Assembly: GCA_037074765.1 (NCBI GenBank)
Contig: JBAMDO010000105.1
Location: 62,001-126,000, forward strand
Length of the DNA stretch: 64,000 bases
Source of the DNA: Mansonella perstans
Lineage: Eukaryota > Nematoda > Chromadorea > Rhabditida > Onchocercidae
Direction of reading: 5' to 3'
The notes under the pieces were generated by a model. The model was not told the DNA's origin and did not search any database. It worked only from the letters and a program-made list of their open reading frames with translations. Shown here piece after piece: positions 23,901 through 34,800 of the stretch (positions are counted from its first letter, which is position 1; every line of letters begins with the position of its first letter). Made by a program: the position numbers and the translations under genes.

Positions 23901-25570
23901 ATGCTAAGTAGGAATGCAATACAGTTTGTTATGGATTAGCTGAAATAATTATCTTCATTTTAATGGAAGTGAGCAAGACAGTAGTTTTTTTTTTCCTGTA
24001 AAAGCTGACCTCATTTAGAGAAAAGAAATTGCAATTAACAAAACATTTAATTGATATGGGAATATTGCATGTTTTTACCGAAAGAGATTTGGCATGCATT
24101 CATACATAAATACAAGCGTTAGAAGTCCACTCCTTATTTGTTTTTGTTTTATATTACAAAAAAGTATCGTGGCATAACTGACAGTAATATAGTTTTCCAT
24201 TCTATTCGTGGGGTAACTTCGTATTCACAGGTCACTGTTATTCTTTTCAGTTTAGTCGATTATAGTGCGAACGATAAAAAATGATTTGCAATTGATAGTT
24301 GTTTTCAGATTTTGAAATCAGAAGGTCCCGAGCTTCCAGCGGTAGATTTGCCAGCCATGTATATAAAGCCCTTCATTTCAAGCATCGTTTCATCAGAAGT
24401 TGCTTTTCAATTAATGTGTCATTTGCCAGAAAAGTATCAACTCAAAACTCCGATGCTAATTTACCATCTTTGGGATGATGGGACTTCCTTCCATCGTTTA
24501 TGGACGAAGTAAGCGGATACTTCGTTTTCAATACTAAGTTGTTTGGGCCTGTAAAACTAACTGGACCATATTAAATTGTAGGCGTAAACCATCATGATAG
24601 ATTACCATGAGGATTAAAATTTAACTTTAACAGGATTGATGAAGCAGAATCAACGTTATTAATTATCAAGACTGATAAAAGTGAAGTTTTGGGAGCCTTC
24701 TGTGACGAGCCGTGGGGAAATCGAACAAAGACACGTGAACATGGGAATGGAAAATACTTTGGCGGTGGCCTTTCTTTTGTTTGGAATTTAGATGAGAATA
24801 ATCAAGTGAATAAATATGATTGGAAAGAAAATCAAGCGGAATATTTTATGGCTGCTCCTTATGATCGAGAGCCTACTGTTTTAATGGTATGTTGTTTATA
24901 GTTCCGTCTAGATTTTGGTATCGATTATGTGTGCTCTGTACTTCGGCTCCAAAATCTTTGTTTCTATATGTTATTCTGTAAGTTATGTGTGATATAATCC
25001 ATAAAGCCTGCGAAATGTATCTCCTGTTTCTTGAACTAACTGACTGACTTATTAACTAAAGTTTGTCGTTCATCCTGCCTTTTAAGTAGCTGAATTTTAT
25101 GATTTGGTGCCTGACCGGTCTTATTTTTTCCCTTCAGAACTGGTAAAGTGAAGCGCATCACTATATTTTTGAATGCATCGCTGTATTGTTTTGATGGGAA
25201 AAACCGGATTTTTTGTAGCAGTCATTTTTTAATTTATAGATTGGTGGCAATGCGATATACATTGTGGATGAATTGATAAAGGGCTTAAGTTTGCCGGGCA
25301 ATACATTCGAAAATCCAGAATTGGTGAAGGATGGTACATTTAAAATCGATGACATGGAGGTAATTGACGATTGTGAAGTTTTTGCATCTTAACAGATGAA
25401 ACTGTAAACTTTCGAACAATGACCGGAACTGTAAATTTACATGCGAAATTTGTTTTTTTTTTTTTTGACATTGAATTGAAAGTTAGAAAAAATCCAAAGT
25501 TTTGAAGTCGAAAGAGTAAAAAAATATAACAGACGTTTTCATTTTTCAGGTATTTCAGGTATTTGAATAG
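20919..25570 (+). CDS. TBC1D24: TBC1D24/Skywalker-like TBC and TLDc domain protein
   Basis: Predicted 595 residues (human TBC1D24 559) in eleven exons: 20919-21176, 21470-21574, 21856-22000, 22248-22378, 22533-22697, 23070-23279, 23510-23689, 24309-24508, 24634-24886, 25240-25359, 25550-25570. The family couples a degenerate, phosphoinositide-binding TBC domain to a TLDc domain and works in synaptic-vesicle and endosomal trafficking. The TBC part starts near residue 120 (LLRKTNWPVGHRVRANLW) and runs to about 390; TLDc runs from about 415 to the end (LIYHLWDDGTSFHRLW, YFGGGLSFVW, GGNAIYIVDE). The exon after the start is Ser/Pro/Arg-rich. The last exon has two in-frame acceptors nine bases apart. 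The ATG was chosen as first in frame after an upstream stop. Confidence 0.93.
25541..25558 (+). promoter_or_regulatory. Tandem alternative 3' splice sites at the last TBC1D24-like exon
   Basis: TTTTCAG is followed nine bases later by a second TTTCAG. Either joins the upstream exon in phase, so the protein would end MEVFQVFE or MEVFE, differing by three residues. Confidence 0.55.
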
Positions 25571-26435
25571 GAATCGCAGCATGAAGAGATTTGTAGAAAC
25601 ATATGGCTGAAGCATAAGAGGACGGATCTCTTCTTTTCTCGGATCTATTTTTTCCTTAATTGCATTTTTTTTATAATTTTTCAATATTTTTGAAATCTTG
25701 AAGTGGGCAAACTGGTTCTGTGGGCGGTATATTTTATTACTTTTATTTACATGGCATTTTCTATTAAATTGGCCTAATAAATATTTACTAGAAAATATTT
25801 AAGGATATTTTCTATTAAATTGGTCTAATAAATATTCAAGGAGATTTTCTATTAAATTGGCCCAATAAATATTTAAGCAAATAAAGTAGTAACCCGCAGT
25901 TTTACTGAATTGCTTCCGTTTAAGCGAATCGCTCCAAGATCAGCACCTTATTTACTATCCGCTTTCAATTTCAATCTGCTCAGTTCCAAAATACATTACA
26001 GAAAGTTTCTTTTTACCCGGTGACACTAAAGACTGGTGCCAATAGTTGTTTTTGTTTTTGTTTGACATTGAGAAGTTTCAATTCAAATGTTTGATGTTTT
26101 TATTTTAATCTTTGCCGAAATTGTTGAATGAATTATTTTAAGATATATGATGATCTTTTGCCGTTTTATTCATATTCATGTGCTTTATTTTGTGTATTGT
26201 GATTTAGCAGTTGCATTATTTATTCCATAAAAACATTCCATTGTATATTCGCTACCTCTGTTATGTTCTTATTGATGCTAATCAGAGTAGTGATTTGTCC
26301 TTCTGCTGTTTGATGGTGTTTTTGTTTAGAAAAAAGCGAATAAACTGATTTCTTGAACTGCAATTTATTGAATTTCTGAATCTGTTATGGTTGGCAATGC
26401 AAAAGAATTTTTGGGATATTTGATGGTTTCCACAG
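25571..26435. other. 3' flank of TBC1D24-like gene
   Basis: AT-rich sequence after the TBC stop. It holds the three-copy repeat that carries polyadenylation signals at 25,755-25,873 and no recognised coding sequence up to the orphan exons at 26,436. Confidence 0.5.
25755..25873. repeat. Three-copy repeat carrying AATAAA signals
   Basis: Three copies of a core of about 32 bases, ATTTTCTATTAAATTGGCC followed by TAATAAATATT, each containing AATAAA (25776, 25827, 25864). They lie about 200-300 bases past the TBC1D24-like stop and may give that transcript several alternative 3' ends. Confidence 0.75.
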
Positions 26436-26661
26436 CGATTTTGTGAAAGGCTCGAAGGAAACCTGGTACAATGATGATGCAGGATTCAGTTGGATTTGAG
26501 TTAAATGACAACTGATTGAATAACGTTTTATTTGGTCTAACTGATCATTTTTAGGTGAAGGTTTCGTGGATAATGAAGGATCTGATTATTTCAAGGATTG
26601 GTCAACTGTTACATTTCGTATTTCCAAATCGTTGTTACGAAATAATCCTTTTGGAATATAA
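26436..26661 (+). CDS. Two orphan exons of an unrecognised small gene
   Basis: Two open segments join in phase: 26436-26488 (acceptor TTTCCACAG, donor TTCA/GTTGGA) and 26555-26661 (acceptor TTTTTAG, ending TAA). Together they encode about 52 residues, with acidic and aromatic stretches such as KETWYNDDAGF and GSDYFKDWSTVTFRIS. The codon content looks like protein, but I do not recognise a family and found no start exon (the first segment needs an upstream exon ending in phase 2). It might be the end of a small separate gene or an alternative 3' end of the TBC gene. Confidence 0.33.
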
Positions 26662-26998
26662 CTTCCTTCATGGTAGGTTATTGGTATCTCTGACCATAAT
26701 AAATGCTATAATAGAACACTGTAGAAAGAAGTGATCAGTGAGTAATACGTGTAACTGTTGAATATTATAACTTGTTAATCATTGTTCCCAAAAGTGCACT
26801 ACGAAATAGATAGATCAGTAAGAAAAAATAGATTAGGAAATTGTGCCATATCGAATATTTTGTTGATTTTTATGAGAATAAACAGCTTATTATTATCGGA
26901 TATGTAATGGACAAAGAATGCAATGGAAGATACTAATTATAGAATTTCTTTATAATCCCTAATGAACCTTTTTATGAATCAGTGAGTAATGTGTGATC

Positions 26999-28762
26999 AT
27001 GAAAATTTCAGGAGAATGTATATCAATGGTTATGTCGCGACTTCTTGGACTTGGTTTAACTCTTGGATCACTGATTATATTAATACCGCAAATACTGACA
27101 ATTCAGTTCGCACAATCGGGCGAAGGAATTTCATTGTTGTCGCAATTGCTGGGATTGTTTGCCTGTTTCGCAGTAACATCTTACAGCTATGCTAAGGGAT
27201 ATGTTTTCAGGTTTGCTTATTTCGAAGTGTTCAGCATCTAAAAAATCAGTTCCGCAGATAAACGCTAAAAGCAGTAATTACTGAAAAAATTTATATAGGA
27301 AAATGTGCATTATTGATTACTCTTCTTTAACATCACCGGTAGAGTCCAACATTATTTGATAGGAATCGATGTCATTCGGGATATTGGGGTATCCGTTCAA
27401 ATTATATTTTCTTGGGATATATCTTTTCTTGTGCAAATGAATTAGAAAAGCGTTGAATATTATTGAATGAAACGAACAAATTGCTAAGCCATAAATACTG
27501 GGAACTGAAAGTTTTAAAAAAGTCTCTGGAATAATTGGAAAGTAGGTAGTACAAATGGATATCCAAGTCAGTAGAGCTACAGTTCGAGATAATCAAATAA
27601 ATATCGTTTCGCTCCATCATCTAAGTAGTAAGTAAGTAGTAACATAGCTCAAATCTGACGTGCTTTTACCGATTAATAGCCTTGATTACATTTCTCATCC
27701 AATTCTTTCTGTTATGAGTCTGGTAAATTGATTATTCAAGTAGTTTATTGAGATTGTTGTAGATTATTCATATTATGCTATAATTCATATGAGTGCACTG
27801 TTTCAGTCAGTGGGGTGATTCATTTTTCGTGACAGTCCAAATGATTGTAATAATCATCCAAATTTTATGGTTTTCATCACGGCAGGCTCACGCAGCAGTA
27901 TTCCTTGCATTTTGCTGGACAATTACTTGCGCAATAATGAATGAATATATACCAGTTGACATTCTTGCATTATTTCAGACTGTTACTATCCCAGTTGTTA
28001 TTATTGCAAAAGTAAGCTTTAAGAGAGTCTTTATTAATTCCTGACAGCCTGCTTGCTATTATGTGGTGGCTCATTTTCATTATACTTTAAGTATATAATA
28101 TTTTTACATAATGCTCCAGGACATGATATTGACGATTGATATTAGACATTGCTCAATAATTAGTAAGTATATAAATGAAATTGACTCACTCAAATTTTCA
28201 ATTAAAAATTTTTTCTACATGCTGTAATTAAAAAAAAATGTTGCATGAGATCCGAAACCGAATACCCAACTGTGGTATAAAAGAAGCAACGATAAAAGAA
28301 CGTTAAAGAAATGTGAAGCATACTCTTAGAGGCTGTAGATTACTTGAGAAGTTACTATGACAAGATGAATCCGATACGGAGTTCAAAACTGAATAAATTA
28401 GATGGCATTCAAGGCGCATTTTGCTTTCATTGCTTTCAGTACAGAATTGGCCGAGCAATCTAAATAATTTATCGGACGACAATCTGTCTCATTCAGAGCC
28501 ATTTTTTTGCTTCATATACTTTCACTTTCAGTTCCTACAAATTCGAACAAACTACCAGCAGCAGAGTACTGGGCAGCTATCAGTGATCTCAGTATTTTTG
28601 CAGTTCGCAGGATGTTTGGCCCGAATATTTACTTCCTTAAAGGAAACTGGTGATCAGCTAGTGATTATCAATTACATAATTGCCACTTTATTAAATGGCA
28701 TAATTTGTGTTCAATTTCTTCTCTACTGGAACAGTGTAAAAATAAAGAAAAAGGTGTCTTAA
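26999..28762 (+). CDS. MPDU1: MPDU1, mannose-P-dolichol utilisation defect 1 (PQ-loop membrane protein)
   Basis: Three exons read 26999-27210, 27807-28011, 28532-28762, giving 215 residues (human 247). MPDU1 is an endoplasmic-reticulum membrane protein needed for use of dolichol-phosphate-mannose and -glucose in glycan assembly. Seen: SRLLGLGLTLGS, first PQ loop IPQILTIQFAQSGEGIS, WGDSFF, second loop IRTNYQQQSTGQLSVIS, the hallmark LARIFTSLKETGD and FLLYWNS near the end, with about seven hydrophobic spans. The 5' end is unresolved: ATG at 26999 is in frame across a TTTCAG (27006-27011), but relatives have some 30 further N-terminal residues, so 27012 may instead be the acceptor of a second exon whose first exon I could not find. 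Confidence 0.92.
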
Positions 28763-28853
28763 GACACACAAACGCCGTCAGTAAATTATTAGATCATTGT
28801 CTGATATAAATATAAATGTTTTTGTTTTATTTATTATTTATTTATTAATTTCC

Positions 28854-28859
28854 AATAAA
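28854..28859 (+). terminator. AATAAA polyadenylation signal of MPDU1
   Basis: AATAAA 92 bases past the MPDU1 stop codon, the first such signal after it. Confidence 0.6.
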
Positions 28860-28887
28860 ACTGATATAAAAGAATGTTGCGAAAGGA

Positions 28888-29166
28888 ATGCCAACAAAGT
28901 TTCCCAAATCTGCAGTCCTCGGGTTTTTTAGGCATTGTAAGTCTCAATTCCAACAATTATTGAAACTTCCCAGTCTTTTCTTAACCAACTTAAAATTAAT
29001 TTGCTGTAAGCCATCTTCAAAAGAATCGCTAAACATTGCTTGCGTTGCAGTGTTTCTGGATGTTCTTTTGAATTTGACAAATGACCAAAAATTATCAAGT
29101 GCTCTCGATTTATCAAAAGCTGTTACCCTTCCTCTATGTTCTGATTCATCGACTGCTTTGAATTAA
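28888..29166 (+). CDS. Unconfirmed 92-aa ORF
   Basis: An ATG-started 92-codon ORF just after the MPDU1 polyadenylation signal. The minus strand of the same DNA is also open over about 70 codons (for example FDKSRALDNFWSFVKFK). Neither frame matches a family I know. It could be a remnant of an old gene or element, or chance. Confidence 0.15.
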   Translation: MPTKFPKSAVLGFFRHCKSQFQQLLKLPSLFLTNLKLICCKPSSKESLNIACVAVFLDVLLNLTNDQKLSSALDLSKAVTLPLCSDSSTALN

Positions 29167-29417
29167 TCTCAGTTACGGGAGGGAATTCATCATTAGCTCA
29201 TTACATTGTACTTATTACAAATATAAGAGAATTCGTGTTGTCGAATTCATGTGTTCGTAATCAATAAGGATCAGTAATTTGGTTAAACGATATCATCGTG
29301 ATTTCGCTGAAGTTATCATAATCAATGTTTATCTTGGAATTACCTAGTTAAAAGTATCAGAAAATACTGCATGCATTTGAATGCAATAGCAGTCACATTA
29401 AAAAGTTCTTGTAAGAT

Positions 29418-29628
29418 GAGAGCAACTAACGTAAAGAAACGTGAAAAGATTTGAGAGCAACTAACGTAAAGAAACATGAAGGGATTTAAGAGCAACTAAC
29501 GTAAAGAAACGTGAAGGGATTTGAGAGCAACTAACGTAAAGAAACATGAAAGGATTTGAGAGCAACTAACGTAAAGAAACATGAAAGGATTTGAGAGCAA
29601 CTAACGTAAAGAAACGTGAAAAGATTTG
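29418..29628. repeat. 35-bp minisatellite, six copies plus a degenerate one
   Basis: Six head-to-tail copies of a 35-base unit starting GAGAGCAACTAACGTAAAG, with a partial degraded copy to about 29,658. Copies differ mainly at ACGTG/ACATG and AAAAG/AAGGG positions. No spacers are present, so it is not CRISPR-like. Confidence 0.92.
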
Positions 29629-30257
29629 AGAGAGTAAAAAAACATGAAAGGATTTGATGTATATTTCATTCTATTTGTTTCAGATAATAATCTGAAAAAA
29701 AGAACTTTACTCTCATTAATGAACATTTTTATACCAATTTTGACTACTATCCTTACAGATAGAAATTCTGAACTTTTCATGTAATCATTGTGTGTGGATA
29801 TTATTACAGACGAATCAATAGCACAATTCTGGATCATCGGCCTATAGACCACTTGATGGATAAATATATAACGGGCCTAATATTTAATGTAGCCAATAGA
29901 AAGCACATTTCTTCAGTATCGAATTAACTGTTTTAATAAGGTTAACAAGCCCGATTGGTATTTTGTGGTTGGTGAGTTATTTTGTTGAACACTTTTTACT
30001 AGGAAGTAATATAGTGTGAAGTAAAATTAAGGCAATAAATATAGTCTTGAATTTGACCCCTATACATTCATGTTTATTTCACAATGTGATTGTTAGGTAG
30101 CATTTATTTGTGGATGAAATTAAATAATAAAATCGAAGAGAGCATTTAAAATGAACTTTAAATTTTGTTTTCCATTTCATGCTATAAGCTTTTTTTTTTT
30201 TTTGAAGTGTGAAAATGAAGTTTAGGACGAATGAATTCAGTTATTTGTTACAAAGAA

Positions 30258-30265
30258 TTTTTCAG
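30258..30265 (+). promoter_or_regulatory. Candidate trans-splice acceptor of TIMM29
   Basis: ATTTTTCAG ends 12 bases before the TIMM29 ATG, a typical spliced-leader distance. Confidence 0.5.
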
Positions 30266-30277
30266 ATTTAGCAAATA

Positions 30278-31633
30278 ATGATATTTTTGAAACGATGGTG
30301 CTACACATTCATTGATTATTGGAAAATGATTGGAAATGATTATTTGGTAGTTTATAGAGATTTATTAAAAGATGCAAAAAAAAGACCAATTATAACGACA
30401 ATTAAACTATTACCACTGAGTGGTGCATTTTATGCTTATCAGACAAATCCAAGCGAAAGGTATATTTAACAATCAAATATGTTCACTATGGTTATATGTG
30501 TTTTCTATGCATAGTTTAAAAGCTTTACAATTATTATTTTTGACGTACAGAAGACAGGTAAATAGATAAAGGTTCAGATAGAGAATGATACTTTATCGCT
30601 AAAAGTTAAGAAATTTTCTTTTACTTGTAATAAACATCTTTTTTCATACATAGTTTTCGCATATATGTTCTTTGAAATAGCCGATTTAATCCCTATTTAA
30701 TGTAAGTTATATGTATTTTGGTGACTGCAAAGTTTTCTATATATTAAGTTAGGTGAAGAAATTTTTATGCATTTTTAATAGTTAGACAGTTTCTTTTTTT
30801 TTTTTTTTTTTTTACAGAGATATGCTCAATTCATTGGTAGAAAGAAGGCAACAAATGGTACTTATACCAAATTCAATACATAGTAAAAAAGCAGACAATG
30901 AAATTGCATTGCGTACGTTGTATACAGATCAAAATCGGCTCAAACTTATTAATTGCATTCTATTTTCCATTCTTATCAAACTATCTGATAGTGATGATGT
31001 AAGATGATTATTTCACTATTTTATTAATTGGTAATGACGTTATAGCATTTTTTTTCTGCAATTTCTTTTAGAATCTATCATATCTTTCCCATATTATTTT
31101 CTAATTTTTACATAGTTACTCCGTTATGAAGCAGTTCTAAACATTGAAATTCATCGAAATTATATTGGAATAAGATTTTGAGAGTTATGGAAACAGTTAT
31201 GGGAATTTATTACATGCTATGTGCTGTGATCCATCCGGAATGAAATATCTTAATTGATGATAAATGAAAGTATGTTGCAAAACGCCTAGCATACTATCAC
31301 TTATTAAAAGATTTCATAAAGAAAATTAGAAATCTGTAGCTTCGATGAACATTTCGGATTAATCTCTTCGAACTGAAGGATGGCTTGATAAAGCTAGAAA
31401 GTAGAAAGCTTCTCGCGAAGCATAACTAATAAACTTCCCGCAATCGTTTGCTACATTTGCAGGTATGTCTATATGAAAATCGAAATTCCATTCTCAAACG
31501 ATGGTGGTGGCAGCGGTACGATGATATAATTGATATTGGTGCCTTCAACAAATGGCTTAGGCTTGGGAAAAGTTTCGAAAACTACGATATTAACGAGGAC
31601 GAATTTAATAATTCCGTCAACAAACTTGTGTGA
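30278..31633 (+). CDS. TIMM29: TIMM29, TIM22-complex subunit of the inner mitochondrial membrane
   Basis: Predicted 177 residues in three exons: 30278-30459, 30818-30998, 31463-31633. TIMM29 is a metazoan subunit of the TIM22 carrier translocase, which inserts multi-pass carriers into the mitochondrial inner membrane. The N-terminal block matches the family pattern DYxxxxRDLLxDAKKRP, followed by a likely membrane segment (TTIKLLPLSGAFYAY, about residues 39-54). The C-terminal part matches the human stretch YQARCRYLQPRW...DINDDEF as CLYENRNSILKRWW, then DIGAFNKWLRLGKS and NYDINEDEF. It lacks the 70-80-residue C-terminal tail of the human protein. It converges with INTS1, 199 bases between stops. 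Confidence 0.9.
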
Positions 31634-31721
31634 ATGTTCAACAATAACGGAACGCTACTAAAATTTCTGTAATGAAAATTTGTCGTGTAAATTGTTGATC
31701 ACCAATAGTTGTTAATTATTT

Positions 31722-31727
31722 ATTAAA
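31722..31727 (+). terminator. ATTAAA polyadenylation-signal variant for TIMM29
   Basis: ATTAAA about 90 bases past the TIMM29 stop; no AATAAA is closer. The 3' ends of TIMM29 and INTS1 are thus packed between two converging stops. Confidence 0.4.
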
Positions 31728-31778
31728 TGTATACTTACTTAAATGTACATCCCGGATTTCTATTTTGAAGAAAACACT

Positions 31779-31784
31779 TTTATT
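31779..31784 (-). terminator. AATAAA polyadenylation signal of INTS1
   Basis: AATAAA on the minus strand 48 bases after the INTS1 stop codon. Confidence 0.65.
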
Positions 31785-31832
31785 TCATAATTAGAAAAAG
31801 ACAAAACAAAAAACTAAATTGAGGCGCGAGAA

Positions 31833-34800
31833 TTATTTCATAGGCTGAGAACTGCCATTTTCTTCCACGTTAGCGCATCGAAAATCTGCACATGCTGTTA
31901 CTGCACGTGAAAGATCGGCCACAGATTCTGGTGATGGCCATCGATTGGCAGCCATAGCTGCAACATTAAGTAAACTCTCTGAAATGCCTGAAACAATTTT
32001 TTGTGACTTCATAATAATTATTTATCGGTTTCTTGTTCGAGCGAGTAACAGAATTCATGCTGGTAAACACAGTGCATAAGCTTATATCTCTTTAGACAGT
32101 TATGTTAGAAAAATTTCTCATGTATAGATATATTCAAGTAATAATGAGCATCTTTGGACTGCAGCTAGACGTATTCCTATTAATAAGCTCTTTCAAAATT
32201 CCTTATGGTACTAACTAGGAAGCATTTTAGCTGAAGTTGATATTGCTGCCTATTACTGCTAATTTTAACTTGCAATTTTACAATCTAATTTTTATTTGAA
32301 AAGAAGAAATTACATCGAGATGCAGTTATGAACTGTGGTAGCAATGATAACGCATGTTGACTGATATCAGCACTTTTATGTAACAACGCAACAGAATAAG
32401 CACTCAAGAAATGAACACTCATCTATAATGAAAATCATTATTGTGAATTTCAACTTGACTTATTATTATTGTTTCTTTCAATTACAAGTGATAATAGCAG
32501 CTTGTTAATGCCACTCATTTTTTAAATTATATTTTTGGTATTTGTAGCGCAAATAAAACTGATAAAATAACTCTCTTGTGAAAAGAAATGAAACATGAAA
32601 GTAGTTTGGTAAAATAAGGAGAAAAGGTATACAGATGGATTCGAGCAGATATAATTCAGTGCACATTGATAAGCCAAGCTTCGAACTGGACGAGCAAGAT
32701 CAGTAAATCCACTTTGAATGAAATGCACAAATGGAGCTAAACGATCCGGAGATTCAGTTGTGATAACGCGGAGCTCATCAAAAAGTACGATTCGATCGCA
32801 TGATGTTTCCGCCGTTTCCATTCTGGATAATAGTGATGCGCTCATTCTGAAAAGTTCAAAGGCTAAAAATTCACTTCCAGTTCTGATAAATATTAATTTT
32901 CATAGCTTTTGAAAGTAATTAAATGTAACTGTACTTCAGTTAGCAAAGTGGTAAAGTAAGAAGAGTAGAAAGTATGCATTAATTTTGCCATAGTGAATGC
33001 TAGCTGGTGGAGTTTATTTATTTTTTCAGTTGTAAGTTTAAGCTTATCGTTTATCATTGATGATATAGTGAATGCTTTCTGTAAGCCTAATGCTCTTGAT
33101 TATTTGGTTCAGTAATCAGTTTAGATTAACCAACGAATTTCTTAAAGTATTAGTAATTGATGCACAAATGTAAATTTTTTTTAAATCTCAAATTAGAAGC
33201 GGAAAAAGCGGAATCTCCCTTTCTCTCTCTTCTTCCTTCTGTCTGTTATAATTTCATTCCCCTATGTGCATTGAAGAGAAAGAATTAAACAGTAAACAGT
33301 AAACAGTAAACATAAACAAATTAAACAGTAAACAAATCCATTCTGTAAAAATTAATTTATCGACTTCATAAGTTAAAAAGTATTGAAAAGATACATTACA
33401 TTTCACAAGCTTCAGGCAGTAAGATACTCTTCTCCTGCCTGTTAAACAGTATTTAATAAAACATCCAAAAAATTCGTATGTAAAACTTGTCCTTGACATG
33501 ATCTAAGAAGCTTATAAAACAGAACCTATCGATATTAAATTATGTAAAACATAAAATAAATTAGTAAAATATGAGTACAATTCATATGTATGTCTCAAGA
33601 CGAATGCATAATTTAGGGTATCCTTTGAGAGAAGGAAAGGCACGTGAACATCCAGAACAACAAAAATTAGCCATTGGAGTCAATAATAAAAGTATCTCTC
33701 AAAGAAAGACCGGAAATTTTACAAAGAGAATAAAGTGATTTTTTTTTTGCTACATTTTCTTTGTATTTTTTCTAAATCTTTTTCCCCAAAATGGATTATC
33801 ACTATATTCTCGATGCTTAAACATCTATTGTATCGTGCCACACATCAATCTTAATTTAGGTGCAAAAAACAAACTTAAATACTACTTATCTATCTCTGAA
33901 ACATTTTGCAACCTTGGTGTCATCTAAACATATTTCTATAAGAACTTTGAAAAAAATGTCCCTTGAAAAAATGTAACTGCTGAAAGATATGTGTAACTGA
34001 AATGGTTAATCGAAATGGATTATGGATTACGTGACCATTTTTGCTTCTTACGATGAGGAGAATTTCGAAAATGATATTTTTCAGTTACTCATATTTTTTC
34101 ATTTTAAAATACAATTTCAAAATTTAACAGCATTTAAATTTTCAGGACAAAAAAAGATGAAGGAGGGAAAAGGGTTAACTCTTGAAATTCAAAAATTCTC
34201 ACTACCCAAGATCTTTCTTAAAAAGAGTTCATCTTATTTCTTCATATACTCATCAAATGACATAACAAGAGAGGATTTTATAACAATAAATGAGTTCAGA
34301 AGAACAGATAAATCCATTATCAAACAAAACAATGCTCACCTATTTCAACCTAATGATTTCTACATGAAAGTCTGGAGCATAAGGTCAGGATAATTTCAAA
34401 GTTTTGAAATAACTTTGCAGAGTTTTGCATTAATCAAATGTATTCTTATCCTTTGTCAACATTTCCATTACAGTAAAATATTTGATTTTTTAATTTGATT
34501 TTTTTTTTAGCAAAGTCTGCTAGGAAATTAAATAAAATTTTCTAATAATTGGAAGGTTCACGTAAGACACAGCACAGAAAGAGCTTGCGTGACGTAGAGA
34601 AGGCATGTATAGTGTTAACGTTCAAATCCACTGATAAGATTGTTGATGGATCCCTTTTTAACTTTAAAATTGGAAAAATCAGATTTGGCAGACGATAGAG
34701 GACCAAATGAAATGATAAAATACATCTCCGAACATCAAAATTAGGGCAGTCTATGCACTGAACAAATGTTCGTTAGCAATTCTTCACGAATCCAAACTTG

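Larger units (their letters stand above)
28763..30277. other. Region between MPDU1 and TIMM29
   Basis: About 1.5 kb with the MPDU1 3' untranslated region, an unconfirmed ORF at 28,888-29,166, a 35-bp minisatellite at 29,418-29,628, and AT-rich sequence up to the TIMM29 acceptor. No recognised gene. Confidence 0.55.

Noticed and set aside
29418..29658. CRISPR-like regular 35-bp repeats.
   Set aside because: Copies are directly adjacent with no unique spacers and sit in a eukaryotic intergenic region; it is a minisatellite.
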